A stretch of DNA of 64,000 bases. It comes from Streptomyces sp. ISL-100. GTDB lineage: Bacteria > Actinomycetota > Actinomycetes > Streptomycetales > Streptomycetaceae. The notes under the pieces are model-generated. The model made no database searches. It was not told the origin of the DNA and saw only the letters and a list, made by a program, of their open reading frames with translations. Positions 15,964-23,670 of the stretch are shown here, one piece after another. The first letter of the stretch is position 1. Each line of letters starts with the position of its first letter. A program made the position numbers and the translations under genes. Location of the stretch: the NCBI RefSeq assembly GCF_018614615.1, contig NZ_JAGGOK010000050.1, positions 84,048-148,047 of the forward strand, given 5' to 3'.

Positions 15964-15991
15964 AAGTACCTGGGCGATAGTAGCCCGTCAG
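15964..15991 (+). other. attR with arm repeat
   Basis: The core CGTCAG (15986-15991) joins element DNA to the fruA IIC codons (SYMVPF). Inside the element CAAGTACCTG (15964-15973) is the exact inverse of CAGGTACTTG (2460-2469) at attL, so in the circular form these 10-mers face each other across 16 bp. This would be the integrase-binding dyad of attP, although its axis is not centred on the core. Confidence 0.8.
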
Positions 15992-17051
15992 CTACATGGT
16001 CCCGTTCGTGGCCGCAGGCGGCCTCCTCATAGCCCTGGGCTTCGCCATCGGCGGCTACGAGATCAACAAGGCCCCCTCGGTCATCGAGCACTTCGCCTGG
16101 ACGGACACCACCAGCTGGGCCGCGCTGATGTTCCAGATCGGAGGCGTGGCCTTCGGCTTCCTGGTACCGGTCCTGGCCGGCTACATCGCGTACGGAATGG
16201 CGGACAGGCCAGGCCTGGTCCCCGGCTTCGTAGGCGGCGCAATCGCTGTATCCATCAACGCCGGCTTCCTGGGCGGACTGGTGGCGGGCCTCATCGCGGG
16301 CGCGGTAGTGATGGCGATCCAGAAGCTGAAGGTCCCGACCCCACTCCGCGGCATCATGCCGGTGGTGGTGATCCCCCTGATCTCCTCGATCATCGTCGGC
16401 TTCCTGATGTTCCTGGTGATCGGCGAGCCGATCGCGAAACTGCAGAGCGCGCTCACCGACTGGCTGTCCAGCCTCTCCGGCGCCAACGCGATCATCCTCG
16501 GCGTCATCCTCGGCCTGATGATGGCGTTCGATCTCGGCGGCCCGCTCAACAAGGTCGCCTACGCCTTCGCGGTAGGCGGTCTCGCCAACCCCAACGAGGG
16601 CAGCCTCAAGGTCATGGCCGCCGTCATGGCAGCCGGCATGGTCCCGCCCCTCGCGATGGCGCTGGCCACGACCGTACGCCGCAGGCTCTTCACCAAGGCG
16701 GAGCGCGAGAACGGCAAGGCGGCCTGGGTGCTGGGCGCGTCGTTCATCACCGAGGGAGCGATCCCGTTCGCAGCGGCGGACCCGCTGCGCGTGATCCCGG
16801 CGGCGATGGCCGGCGGCGCGGTGACCGGCGCCCTGTCGATGGCCTTCGAGTGCACGCTGCGCGCCCCGCACGGCGGCATCTTCGTGGTCCCGCTGATCGG
16901 CAACCCGTTCCTCTACCTGATCGCCATCCTGGCCGGAACGGCGGTCAGCACAGCCCTGGTAATCCTCCTCAAGGGCCTGCGCAAAACACCCCAGCCCACA
17001 ACCGCCGGCCACGCCCCCACCCAGCCCGACAAGGTCGCGGTAGCGGCCTGA
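15992..17051 (+). pseudogene. fruA: Fructose PTS EIIABC, 3' half (IIC channel)
   Basis: Continues fruA from the third base of the Ser codon in GVSYMVPF; the first Met available is 15996. About 352 residues of the IIC membrane domain with eight or more hydrophobic helices, the fructose-family segment GIMPVVVIPLISSIIVG, and the conserved FITEGAIPFAAADPLRVIPA near the C terminus. No ribosome site lies in front of it, so in the integrated state it is probably silent. Together with 1414-2462 it encodes an intact 702-aa protein. Confidence 0.93.
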
Positions 17052-17079
17052 CACCACCAGGGTCGACGCACCGTCACCG

Positions 17080-17859
17080 TCACCGCACCCGCGCGCGAAG
17101 CTCCATCGCTTCGCGCGCGGCGCGTTCCGTTTCGTACACCTCGCACATGTGGCGGCCGTCCGGCGTCGCCGTGTGCTCGACCTCCCAGAGGCTGACCTCG
17201 CTGTTGTCGCACAGCAGGAACGCGTGCTCGTACAGCGTGAAGCCGGCGTCCCGGCCTTCCACGCTGCACTGGCGGCCGAAGGCCTGCGTGATCTGGTGGG
17301 CGACGGCGCCGCTCAGACGCAGTGCGATGTCCTGCCCGGGCCGCCCGGCGTTCTCGGCGCGCCGGAGGACCCGGCGTGCGTGGTCGGCGGATTCGTCCGG
17401 GATGAAGATGCGCCGGGCAGCGGCCGGCCGCGTGGCCATGAGCGTGGCAAGGATTTCGAGGTCGGCGTCAAGCTCGGCGTCCCCGCCGTCCGGGTCGCGC
17501 CCGTCCGCATCCCCACCGGGCACCCCGAAGGCCTCCGCGCCGCCAGGGCTCGGCAGTCTGGACGCGGCCAGCCGGACCTCCGCCGCCTCCGCGTACAGCT
17601 CGTGCTGCGTGGAGCCGTCGCGCCCCGCGTTGTGCGCCAGCTCCCACAACACGAGCGAGGTGCCGTCAGCCAGCAGGAACGCATGCTTGAACGTCTCGCG
17701 GTGCAGCCCCGCGCTGTGGTGCGAGGAGTGCAGGGACGTGCTGTGTGCCAGCGCCGATTCGAGCCGCTCCACAGTCGCGTCGGGCAGGTCGAACGAGTTG
17801 AGTGCGCGCCCCAGGAGTCGCTCGAGGTGCTCCTCGGTTGTCTCGTACGGATCGCTCAA
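17080..17859 (-). CDS. DUF6227 family protein
   Basis: 259 aa from TTG 17859, chosen because GGAGA sits 5 bases upstream and the product then begins MSDPYETTEEHLERLLGRAL. The family repeats two similar modules: ETFKHAFLLADGTSLVLWEL and LYEHAFLLCDNSEVSLWEVE, each followed by a charged helix. The gap between them is an Asp/Gly-rich loop. Streptomyces-restricted, function unknown; the product is a soluble protein. Convergent with fruA, 28 bp apart. Confidence 0.82.
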   Translation of the reverse strand: MSDPYETTEEHLERLLGRALNSFDLPDATVERLESALAHSTSLHSSHHSAGLHRETFKHAFLLADGTSLVLWELAHNAGRDGSTQHELYAEAAEVRLAASRLPSPGGAEAFGVPGGDADGRDPDGGDAELDADLEILATLMATRPAAARRIFIPDESADHARRVLRRAENAGRPGQDIALRLSGAVAHQITQAFGRQCSVEGRDAGFTLYEHAFLLCDNSEVSLWEVEHTATPDGRHMCEVYETERAAREAMELRARVR

Positions 17860-18003
17860 GGGTTTCTCCAGGCCGTCGCCGCTTGTTACTTGCCGAGTGC
17901 TCAACGTAGCCCCTGGGTCTGACAACGTCGCCGGGGTTGAGCAAAACGAAGGGGGCGCACCCAAGGTTCCCGCGCCTCCTGGCCAACTCGCCCCGCCAGT
18001 ACG

Positions 18004-19086
18004 TCAGTAGAGGTCCCGGTACGCCGGGTAAACACCCCCGGGCCCCTCCACCCCCTCCGCCGCCAGCACGGCTTTCACCACCGCACGGGTCAGCGTGTCC
18101 GCACCCGCCCCCAGTACCTCGTTGAGGGCGGCCGCCCCGGCGTGCGCCGCGAAAGCGGGCTCCGCCGACCCTGCCAACAGCGGTTTCGTACCCGTAGCGA
18201 GCGCGAAAACGGTGTCCCCGTCGGTGAGCAGATGCACGGGCCGCACGGCGCGCGCGAGCCCGTCGTGCGCCGTACCGGCGAGCTTCTGCGCCTGCGCGCG
18301 GGTCAGCTCGGCATCCGTGGCGACAACAGCCAGGGTGGTGTTCAACGGGGGAAGCGCGGCACCATCCGCCCGCCGCTGGGTCTCCACCCGCGCGTCGGCC
18401 AGCCTGAGCTGCGCCGCCGCGTGCACCTCCGCCGCCGGATACTCGCACCGACCGTCGAAGTAGCTCCCGTAGAGCACCCCCGTCAGCGGATCGACGGCCG
18501 AACCGGCGGCGTTGACGACCACGAGCGCCCCCACCGTGGCACCCGAGTCCAGCATCACGGAGGCCGTGCCGACGCCGCCCTTCATCGCTCCCGCGACCGC
18601 ACCCGTTCCCGCACCCACCCCGCCCTGCGCCACGGGCGCCCCGAGGTCCGTACGCGCGGCGTCCTCGGCGGCGGCCCGTCCCGTCGCGTCGTCCGGCCTG
18701 GCCCGCCAGTCGCCTCCGCGCCCCAGGTCGAAGAGGCAGGCGGCCGGGACGACCGGCACCACCTGCGCCGGGCCGGGCCCGACCCGGAAGCCCCGGCCCT
18801 GGTCCTCCAGCCAGGCCATCACCCCGGAAGCGGCGTCGAGACCGAAGGCGCTGCCGCCCGTCAGAACGATGGCGTCCACGCGCTGAACCAGATTGCGCGG
18901 GTCAAGGGCGTCCGTCTCGCGGGTGCCCGGGCCACCGCCCCGGACATCCACGGCTGCGACCGCCCCGCCCTCCGGCGCCAGCACGACGGTGGTGCCGCTC
19001 AGCGCCCGGTCACCCGGCACGTTCGCGTGGCCGACCCGCAGTCCGGCCACATCGGTCAGGGCGTCCGCCCTCGTCTGGTGTCCCAT
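18004..19086 (-). CDS. P1 family peptidase (DmpA-like, self-processing)
   Basis: 360 aa, start ATG 19086 (MGHQTRADALTDVAGLRVGH). Hallmarks of the S58/DmpA fold: VAGLRVGH at the N terminus, VRGGGPGTRETDALDP, VDAIVLTGGSAFGLDAASGV, and ALPPLNTTLAVVATDAEL near residue 250. There an N-terminal nucleophile (Thr) would be released by autocleavage into alpha and beta chains. Members are aminopeptidases or amidases (some cleave nylon oligomers); the substrate cannot be told here. Transcribed away from the 19180 gene. Confidence 0.88.
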   Translation of the reverse strand: MGHQTRADALTDVAGLRVGHANVPGDRALSGTTVVLAPEGGAVAAVDVRGGGPGTRETDALDPRNLVQRVDAIVLTGGSAFGLDAASGVMAWLEDQGRGFRVGPGPAQVVPVVPAACLFDLGRGGDWRARPDDATGRAAAEDAARTDLGAPVAQGGVGAGTGAVAGAMKGGVGTASVMLDSGATVGALVVVNAAGSAVDPLTGVLYGSYFDGRCEYPAAEVHAAAQLRLADARVETQRRADGAALPPLNTTLAVVATDAELTRAQAQKLAGTAHDGLARAVRPVHLLTDGDTVFALATGTKPLLAGSAEPAFAAHAGAAALNEVLGAGADTLTRAVVKAVLAAEGVEGPGGVYPAYRDLY

Positions 19087-19179
19087 GAAGTCCTGCGTAT
19101 CACGGGAGAATCCCCAGCAGGGCATGGCCGCGGAGACTGCCGGCGTACCCGCACGGGCCGTCCGCCGTACCCTGGAAAC

Positions 19180-19404
19180 ATGAGCACCGCCCCCGCCCAC
19201 GGATCGCGAGACCCGGAGCAGACGTCCGAGCGGCAGGCCGAGAGCAAACCACGGCCGAAGCCGGCGCTGGACTTCGGCGATCCACTGGACCACCAATCAG
19301 CGGACGATACGGACCGAGGGTGGGGTGAGCGGCCTCCCGGCAGTGGTGGCAGCGCGGCCGACCTCGCCCGATTCCTGGACGAGAAGCCGCCGCACCACCT
19401 CTGA
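19180..19404 (+). CDS. Small conserved hydrophilic protein
   Basis: 74 aa, beginning MSTAPAHGSRDPEQTSERQA and ending SAADLARFLDEKPPHHL. Low complexity, charged and Pro-rich, probably disordered, with a short C-terminal helix. No domain. Divergent from the P1 peptidase and convergent with mscL. Codon use fits Streptomyces. Confidence 0.6.
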   Translation: MSTAPAHGSRDPEQTSERQAESKPRPKPALDFGDPLDHQSADDTDRGWGERPPGSGGSAADLARFLDEKPPHHL

Positions 19405-19411
19405 GCATGGG

Positions 19412-19888
19412 CTACGGCGTGTTGTCGTGGCCCGTGCCGCGCTGCGCGACCAGGACGTCCCTGATCTCCTTCAGCAGTTCGACCTCGGTGACCTCCATGA
19501 CCTCCACGGTGGCTTCCCTCGCCTTGTCCCGCGCCGCCCGCCGCGCCAGGTACTTGGCCATGGGCAGGACCATGAGGAAGTAGACGACCGCGGCGGTGAT
19601 CAGGAAGCTGAGGGCCGCGCTGAGAACGAGCCCCCAGTTGATCGGGATGCCCTGCATCACGCCGTTCTCGTCCAGCTTGCACGGATCCTTCAGGCAGGAG
19701 CTGTACTTCTCCAGGTCCTGTGTGCCGAACGCGCCGACCAGCGGATTGATCACGCCCTTGACGATCGAGTTCACGACGTTGGTGAATGCGGCGCCGATGA
19801 CCACCGCGACAGCCAGGTCGATCACGTTGCCGCGCATCAGGAAGGCCTTGAAGCCGGCCAGCACGCTCTGCTTCTTCTCCTCGCTCAC
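19412..19888 (-). CDS. mscL: Large-conductance mechanosensitive channel
   Basis: 158 aa. Opens under membrane tension to release solutes on osmotic downshock. TM1 is RGNVIDLAVAVVIGAAFTNV, the pore-lining signature, and TM2 is LVLSAALSFLITAAVVYFLM. A periplasmic loop of about 40 residues between them contains two Cys (SSCLKDPCKL), which could form a disulfide. The cytoplasmic C-terminal helix ends in ELLKEIRDVLVAQ. Slightly longer than E. coli MscL (136 aa) because of the loop and tail. Preceded on its strand by a 135-bp gap. Confidence 0.95.
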   Translation of the reverse strand: MSEEKKQSVLAGFKAFLMRGNVIDLAVAVVIGAAFTNVVNSIVKGVINPLVGAFGTQDLEKYSSCLKDPCKLDENGVMQGIPINWGLVLSAALSFLITAAVVYFLMVLPMAKYLARRAARDKAREATVEVMEVTEVELLKEIRDVLVAQRGTGHDNTP

Positions 19889-20023
19889 GAATGAGCCTCT
19901 TTTCGCATGTACGGGGGGCGGAGCAAACAGTTCCGAAACCTACGTCAGCAAGTGACGGCCCTGTCCAATCCCGGCCCACGCACCAGCGACTTGACAGGCG
20001 GCCAGTTCGAGACGGCACTCGAG

Positions 20024-20635
20024 TCAGCACAGTGTCACCGCCAGTTGGGACGTCGTGCCCACACCGGCCAGCGCCGCGGCCGTGGTTCGCGGGACGGACA
20101 GGACGACCAGCGCTCCGCCTCCCTCGGCCCCCGCGGCCTCGTGCGCCTTCGGCACCTCCGCCACCCGCGCACCTGCCGCCACCACCCGCGCCTCAGGCGG
20201 TTCACCGCCCGGCACCGACGAGTCGGCCGCCGCCGCGATCACGTCGACCCGGTCTCCGCGGCGCAGCAGCCGCACGGTTCCGGCGTCCGCGATACGCACC
20301 GGGGCGGACACCATCTCCACCGGACGGCGCTCGCGCCGCGCCGCCGCACCCGAGTCGGCCCGCGACAGCGCGTTTTCCTGCGCCCGAGCCTGTGCCTGCG
20401 CTCGCGCCTGTGCCGCGCCGCCCGTACGCCCCGCGTCGCGCGCCCCGGAAGCGGCCAGCGCGGCGGCGGTCATCGCGAGCCCGGCCGCCATCGCCCGCCT
20501 CCTGCGGCGCACCGCCCGCCGGAGCCGGTGCCTGCCGCCGCGCACCCGCAGCGGGGCGAATTCGGGCACACCGCACGGATCCGGCCCGGGAACGGGCGGC
20601 ACGGGGGGAGTGGGGACGTAGGGATAGAGGGACAC
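20024..20635 (-). CDS. SAF-domain protein, CpaB/RcpC-like
   Basis: 203 aa from GTG 20635 (GTG 20644 possible). Arg-rich cytoplasmic N terminus, one transmembrane helix (AMAAGLAMTAAALAASGARD), an Ala/Gln/Arg-rich stretch (QARAQAQARAQ) and a C-terminal SAF fold. The SAF part runs through VSAPVRIADAGTVRLLRRGD and VDVIAAAADSS and ends ALVVLSVPRTTAAALAG. SAF proteins are linked to pilus assembly (Flp pilus CpaB); this copy is far from the Tad operon and next to mtnP, a conserved Streptomyces arrangement. Confidence 0.78.
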   Translation of the reverse strand: MSLYPYVPTPPVPPVPGPDPCGVPEFAPLRVRGGRHRLRRAVRRRRRAMAAGLAMTAAALAASGARDAGRTGGAAQARAQAQARAQENALSRADSGAAARRERRPVEMVSAPVRIADAGTVRLLRRGDRVDVIAAAADSSVPGGEPPEARVVAAGARVAEVPKAHEAAGAEGGGALVVLSVPRTTAAALAGVGTTSQLAVTLC

Positions 20636-20807
20636 GGTGACCACCGCCTGCCACGAGGAGTTCCGGCTGAACGCTCCTCACGATCCACGGTCCGCCCGAA
20701 TCCCACCCACGCCTGTGGACAGGCCTCCGGCTGTGGACAAACCGATCACCCGCTGGGGCGCCGATCACCCGCTGGGGCCCGATCACCCGCTGGCGCACCG
20801 ATCACCG

Positions 20808-21641
20808 CTAAGGCAGCGTGATCCCCGTGTCGAGCCCGTCCAGCGCGTGCGAACACAGGCAGTCGCGCGTCTCGTCCGCCGGCAGCCCGGCCACCGCGTC
20901 GAAGAGCACATCGCGCAGCCGGTCCACATTCGCCGCGAACACCTTGAACACCTCTTCGTGGGAGACGCCCTCGCCCGCCTCCGCCCCGGCGTCCAGGTCC
21001 GTGACCAGCGCCAGCGACGTGTAGCAAAGTCCCAGTTCCCTGGCGAGCACGGCTTCGGGGTGTCCGGTCATGCCGACCACCGACCAGCCCGCCGCCGCAT
21101 GCCACCGCGATTCCGCCCGCGTCGAGAACCGCGGCCCCTCGATGACGACCAGCGTCCCGCCGTCCACCGGCTCCCACTGCCGCCCGCGCGCCGCGTCGAG
21201 CGCCGCCTTGCGACCCTCGGGGCAATACGGGTCGGCGAAGGTCAGGTGAACGACGTTCGGCAGCACCCCGTCCACCGGCGTCTCGCCGTCGTAGAACGTC
21301 TGCGCGCGCGCCTTCGTACGGTCCACCAGCTGATCCGGTACGAGCAGCGTGCCGGGCCCGTACTCGACCCGCAGCCCGCCCACCGCGCACGGCCCGAGCA
21401 CCTGACGCGCACCGACGGACCGCAGCGCCCACAGGTTGGCGCGGTAATTGATGCGGTGCGGCGGCAGGTGGTGACCGCGCCCGTGGCGGGGGAGGAAGGC
21501 CACCCGCCGTCCCGCGATCTCACCGAGGAAGAGCGAGTCGCTCGGCTTCCCGTAGGGGGTGTCCACCTCGACCTCGGTCACGTCCTCCAGGAAGGAGTAG
21601 AAGCCCGAGCCGCCTATCACGCCGATCTCCGCATTCACCAT
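20808..21641 (-). CDS. mtnP: S-methyl-5'-thioadenosine phosphorylase
   Basis: 277 aa from ATG 21641 (MVNAEIGVIGGSGFYSFLED). Phosphorolyses methylthioadenosine to adenine and methylthioribose 1-phosphate in methionine salvage. PNP/MTAP family motifs: the GGSGFYSF phosphate loop, FLPRHGRGH, the long INYRANLWALRSVG, IEGPRFSTRAESRW, and GMTGHPEAVLARELGLCYTS. Length is typical. Single gene with a terminator 34 bases upstream of its start that serves fmdB. Confidence 0.95.
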   Translation of the reverse strand: MVNAEIGVIGGSGFYSFLEDVTEVEVDTPYGKPSDSLFLGEIAGRRVAFLPRHGRGHHLPPHRINYRANLWALRSVGARQVLGPCAVGGLRVEYGPGTLLVPDQLVDRTKARAQTFYDGETPVDGVLPNVVHLTFADPYCPEGRKAALDAARGRQWEPVDGGTLVVIEGPRFSTRAESRWHAAAGWSVVGMTGHPEAVLARELGLCYTSLALVTDLDAGAEAGEGVSHEEVFKVFAANVDRLRDVLFDAVAGLPADETRDCLCSHALDGLDTGITLP

Positions 21642-21675
21642 GGCGGCCACAGTAGCCGGGCGCGGAAACGCCGAG

Positions 21676-21702
21676 GACCCCGCCGTCGGAAACGGCGGGG
21701 TC
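21676..21702 (-). terminator. Terminator downstream of fmdB
   Basis: GACCCCGCCGT (21676-21686) pairs with ACGGCGGGGTC (21692-21702), loop 5 nt, starting 18 bases beyond the fmdB stop. Separates fmdB from mtnP transcription. Confidence 0.75.
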
Positions 21703-21719
21703 ACCCAGAAGCGGTGGGC

Positions 21720-22076
21720 CTAGGCGGCCGAGGAGCTGCTGGAAGAGCTGGACGAGCTGCTGGAGCCCGACGACGAGCCGGACGACGAGCTCGACGACGA
21801 AGCGGCCGGCTTCGAGTCGGACCCGGACGACGACGCGGACGAAGACGACGCGCCGGCCTTCGAGGACGACGACGTGGCCGACGTGCTGCTCGACGAAGAG
21901 CCGCGGCTGTCGTTCCGGTAGAACCCGGAACCCTTGAAGACGATGCCGACCGCGGAGAACACCTTCTTCAGGCGTCCCTCACAGCTGGGGCACACGGTCA
22001 GTGCGTCATCGGTGAACTTCTGCACCGCCTCGAGGCCTTCGCCGCACTCGGTGCACTGGTACTGGTAGGTCGGCAC
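21720..22076 (-). CDS. FmdB-family zinc ribbon protein with poly-Ser tail
   Basis: 118 aa from GTG 22076 with AGGAGGAG upstream. The first 45 residues are the FmdB zinc ribbon: MPTYQYQCTECGEGLEAVQK then CPSCEGRLKKVFSAVGI, with four metal-binding Cys. The remaining 60 residues are almost entirely Ser with some Gly/Ala/Lys, an unusually long disordered tail. Function of the family is unsettled (regulatory or metallochaperone). A CIRCE-like inverted repeat sits immediately upstream, so heat-shock (HrcA) control is likely. Confidence 0.9.
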   Translation of the reverse strand: MPTYQYQCTECGEGLEAVQKFTDDALTVCPSCEGRLKKVFSAVGIVFKGSGFYRNDSRGSSSSSTSATSSSSKAGASSSSASSSGSDSKPAASSSSSSSGSSSGSSSSSSSSSSSSAA

Positions 22077-22085
22077 TTGCTCCTC

Positions 22086-22112
22086 CTGGCACTCTTACTC
22101 AATGAGTGCTAA
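22086..22112. promoter_or_regulatory. CIRCE-like HrcA operator upstream of fmdB
   Basis: CTGGCACTC-N9-GAGTGCTAA, with right arm 9/9 and left arm 7/9 to the CIRCE consensus TTAGCACTC-N9-GAGTGCTAA, and the exact 9-base spacer. It begins 10 bases in front of the fmdB start codon. HrcA normally represses groES/groEL and hrcA-dnaJ through this element. Confidence 0.75.
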
Positions 22113-22142
22113 CGACGTTCCATACTGACGTATTCCGCTGGA

Positions 22143-23408
22143 TCAGTCCACCGTCACAGGCACTCGGTGACTCACGCCACGTGCGGCGACCCGTCCCGGA
22201 GCCTTCGGTGCGAGCCGCGAGCGCAGTGCCACCAGGGTGGCGAGGGCGAGCGCGGTACCCACCAGAGGCACCAGGAATCCGGCGCTCGCGCCGTTGGCGT
22301 CCGCCAGCTGTCCCGCGACCGTGACGCCTGCGGCCTGGCCGAGCGCGACCGCGCCGGTCAGCCAGGTGAACGCCTCGGTACGTGCCGTGGCGGGCACCAG
22401 ACTTTCCACCATCGTGTAGCCGGTGATCAGCGCGGGCGCGATGCACAGGCCGACGAGCAGTCCCAGACCGGCGAGCAGGGGCACGGAGTGCACCGCCCAC
22501 AGCCCGGAGGCGGCCAGTGTCAGCGCGGCGTACCCGACCATCAGGCGGCGCCGGGGCCCGACCTTCCAGGCGATGGCGCCGCACGCGACACCGGCGAGCA
22601 TGTTGCCCGCGGCGAACGTTCCGTAGAGCAGCCCGTTCACGCCGGGGTTACCGATCTCCTCGGAGAACGCGGTCAGCGAGACCTGCATTCCCCCGAAGAC
22701 AGCGCCGATGCCGAGGAAGGCCACCACCAGCACCCGTACGCCGGGAATGGAGAGCGCGGAGGCGCGCGGCCCGTCGGACATCGACAGGCGTCCGGCCTGC
22801 GGCTGCGTACGTCGCTGTACGGCGAAGAACAGACCGCCGACCAGCGTGAGGACGGCCTCCGCGGCCAGACCTGCCGCCGGGTGCACACCGGTGCACAGCG
22901 CGGTCGCGAGAACCGGTCCCACGACGAAGGTGAACTCGTCCGTCACGGACTCGAAGGCCGCGGCGGTCGACATCAGCGGCGAGCCCTCCAGCTTGGCGGC
23001 CCAGCGGGCGCGCACCATCGGGCCGATCTGCGGAACAGAGGCACCGGTGGGAACAGCCGCGACGAAGAGCGCCCACATGGGCGCTCCCGAGAGCGCGAGC
23101 ACGAGCAGCGTGACGACGGAAGCGGTGTGCACGAGAACGCCCGGAAACAGAACGGCGCTCTGTCCGAAACGGTCAGCCAGTTTGCCGCTCTGCGGCGCGA
23201 ACAGTGCCATGGAAACGCCGGTGACGGCGGCGACAGCGCCCGCGCTTCCGTACGACCCTGTGGTGTGCTGCACGAGCAACACGATGCCGATCGTCAGCAT
23301 CGCGAAGGGCTGCCGTGCCAGGAATCCCGGCACCAGGTACGTCCATGCTCCAGGGGTGCGGAGCAGCTGGCCGTAACCGGGACGGGGGGTAGTGACCGTG
23401 TCGGACAC
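22143..23408 (-). CDS. MFS transporter
   Basis: 421 aa from GTG 23408 (AAGGCAAGGA upstream). Twelve predicted transmembrane helices in the MFS pattern. The loop 2-3 motif A variant reads APQSGKLADRFGQ, and later helices include YGTFAAGNMLAGVACGAIAW. Likely a drug or metabolite exporter; the substrate is not evident. Stands alone between fmdB and the antiporter gene, same strand. Confidence 0.88.
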   Translation of the reverse strand: MSDTVTTPRPGYGQLLRTPGAWTYLVPGFLARQPFAMLTIGIVLLVQHTTGSYGSAGAVAAVTGVSMALFAPQSGKLADRFGQSAVLFPGVLVHTASVVTLLVLALSGAPMWALFVAAVPTGASVPQIGPMVRARWAAKLEGSPLMSTAAAFESVTDEFTFVVGPVLATALCTGVHPAAGLAAEAVLTLVGGLFFAVQRRTQPQAGRLSMSDGPRASALSIPGVRVLVVAFLGIGAVFGGMQVSLTAFSEEIGNPGVNGLLYGTFAAGNMLAGVACGAIAWKVGPRRRLMVGYAALTLAASGLWAVHSVPLLAGLGLLVGLCIAPALITGYTMVESLVPATARTEAFTWLTGAVALGQAAGVTVAGQLADANGASAGFLVPLVGTALALATLVALRSRLAPKAPGRVAARGVSHRVPVTVD

Positions 23409-23670
23409 GGTCCTTGCCTTTCTGCCGCCTGGTGACGCTCCCCTGTGCACGCGGTGTGTGCGTGCGGGAGCCGCCGAGAGCTGTCCTCTTGCGCAGGACC
23501 GGCGGTAGATACCAGGACACCCACTGCGAGGGGGCCGGCCGCCGTACGGTCGCGCCAGCTCTGCGTCAGGCAGAGTTGGTCGATCAGTAGGCCTTCATGT
23601 TACGGGGCATCCGCCGCAGCGCACCTGCGATTACGTACGGATTACGTCACACCGCCTGTGATCAACGTGA

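Larger units (their letters stand above)
2457..15991. mobile_element. AICE (integrative and conjugative element) inserted in fruA
   Basis: A 13,529-bp insertion flanked by the 6-bp direct repeat CGTCAG at 2457-2462 and 15986-15991. Gene content is that of pSAM2-like AICEs: GntR/KorSA-like repressor, Pra-like activator, TraB-type FtsK translocase, DUF2637 spread protein, RepSA-type initiator, and an integrase next to the right end. Unlike pSAM2, the integrase is a serine recombinase and the target is the fruA coding sequence rather than a tRNA gene. Accessory cargo at the left includes an XRE regulator and a peptide-methyltransferase pair. Joining the flanks at the core recreates the codons for GVSYMVPF in frame. 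Confidence 0.93.
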
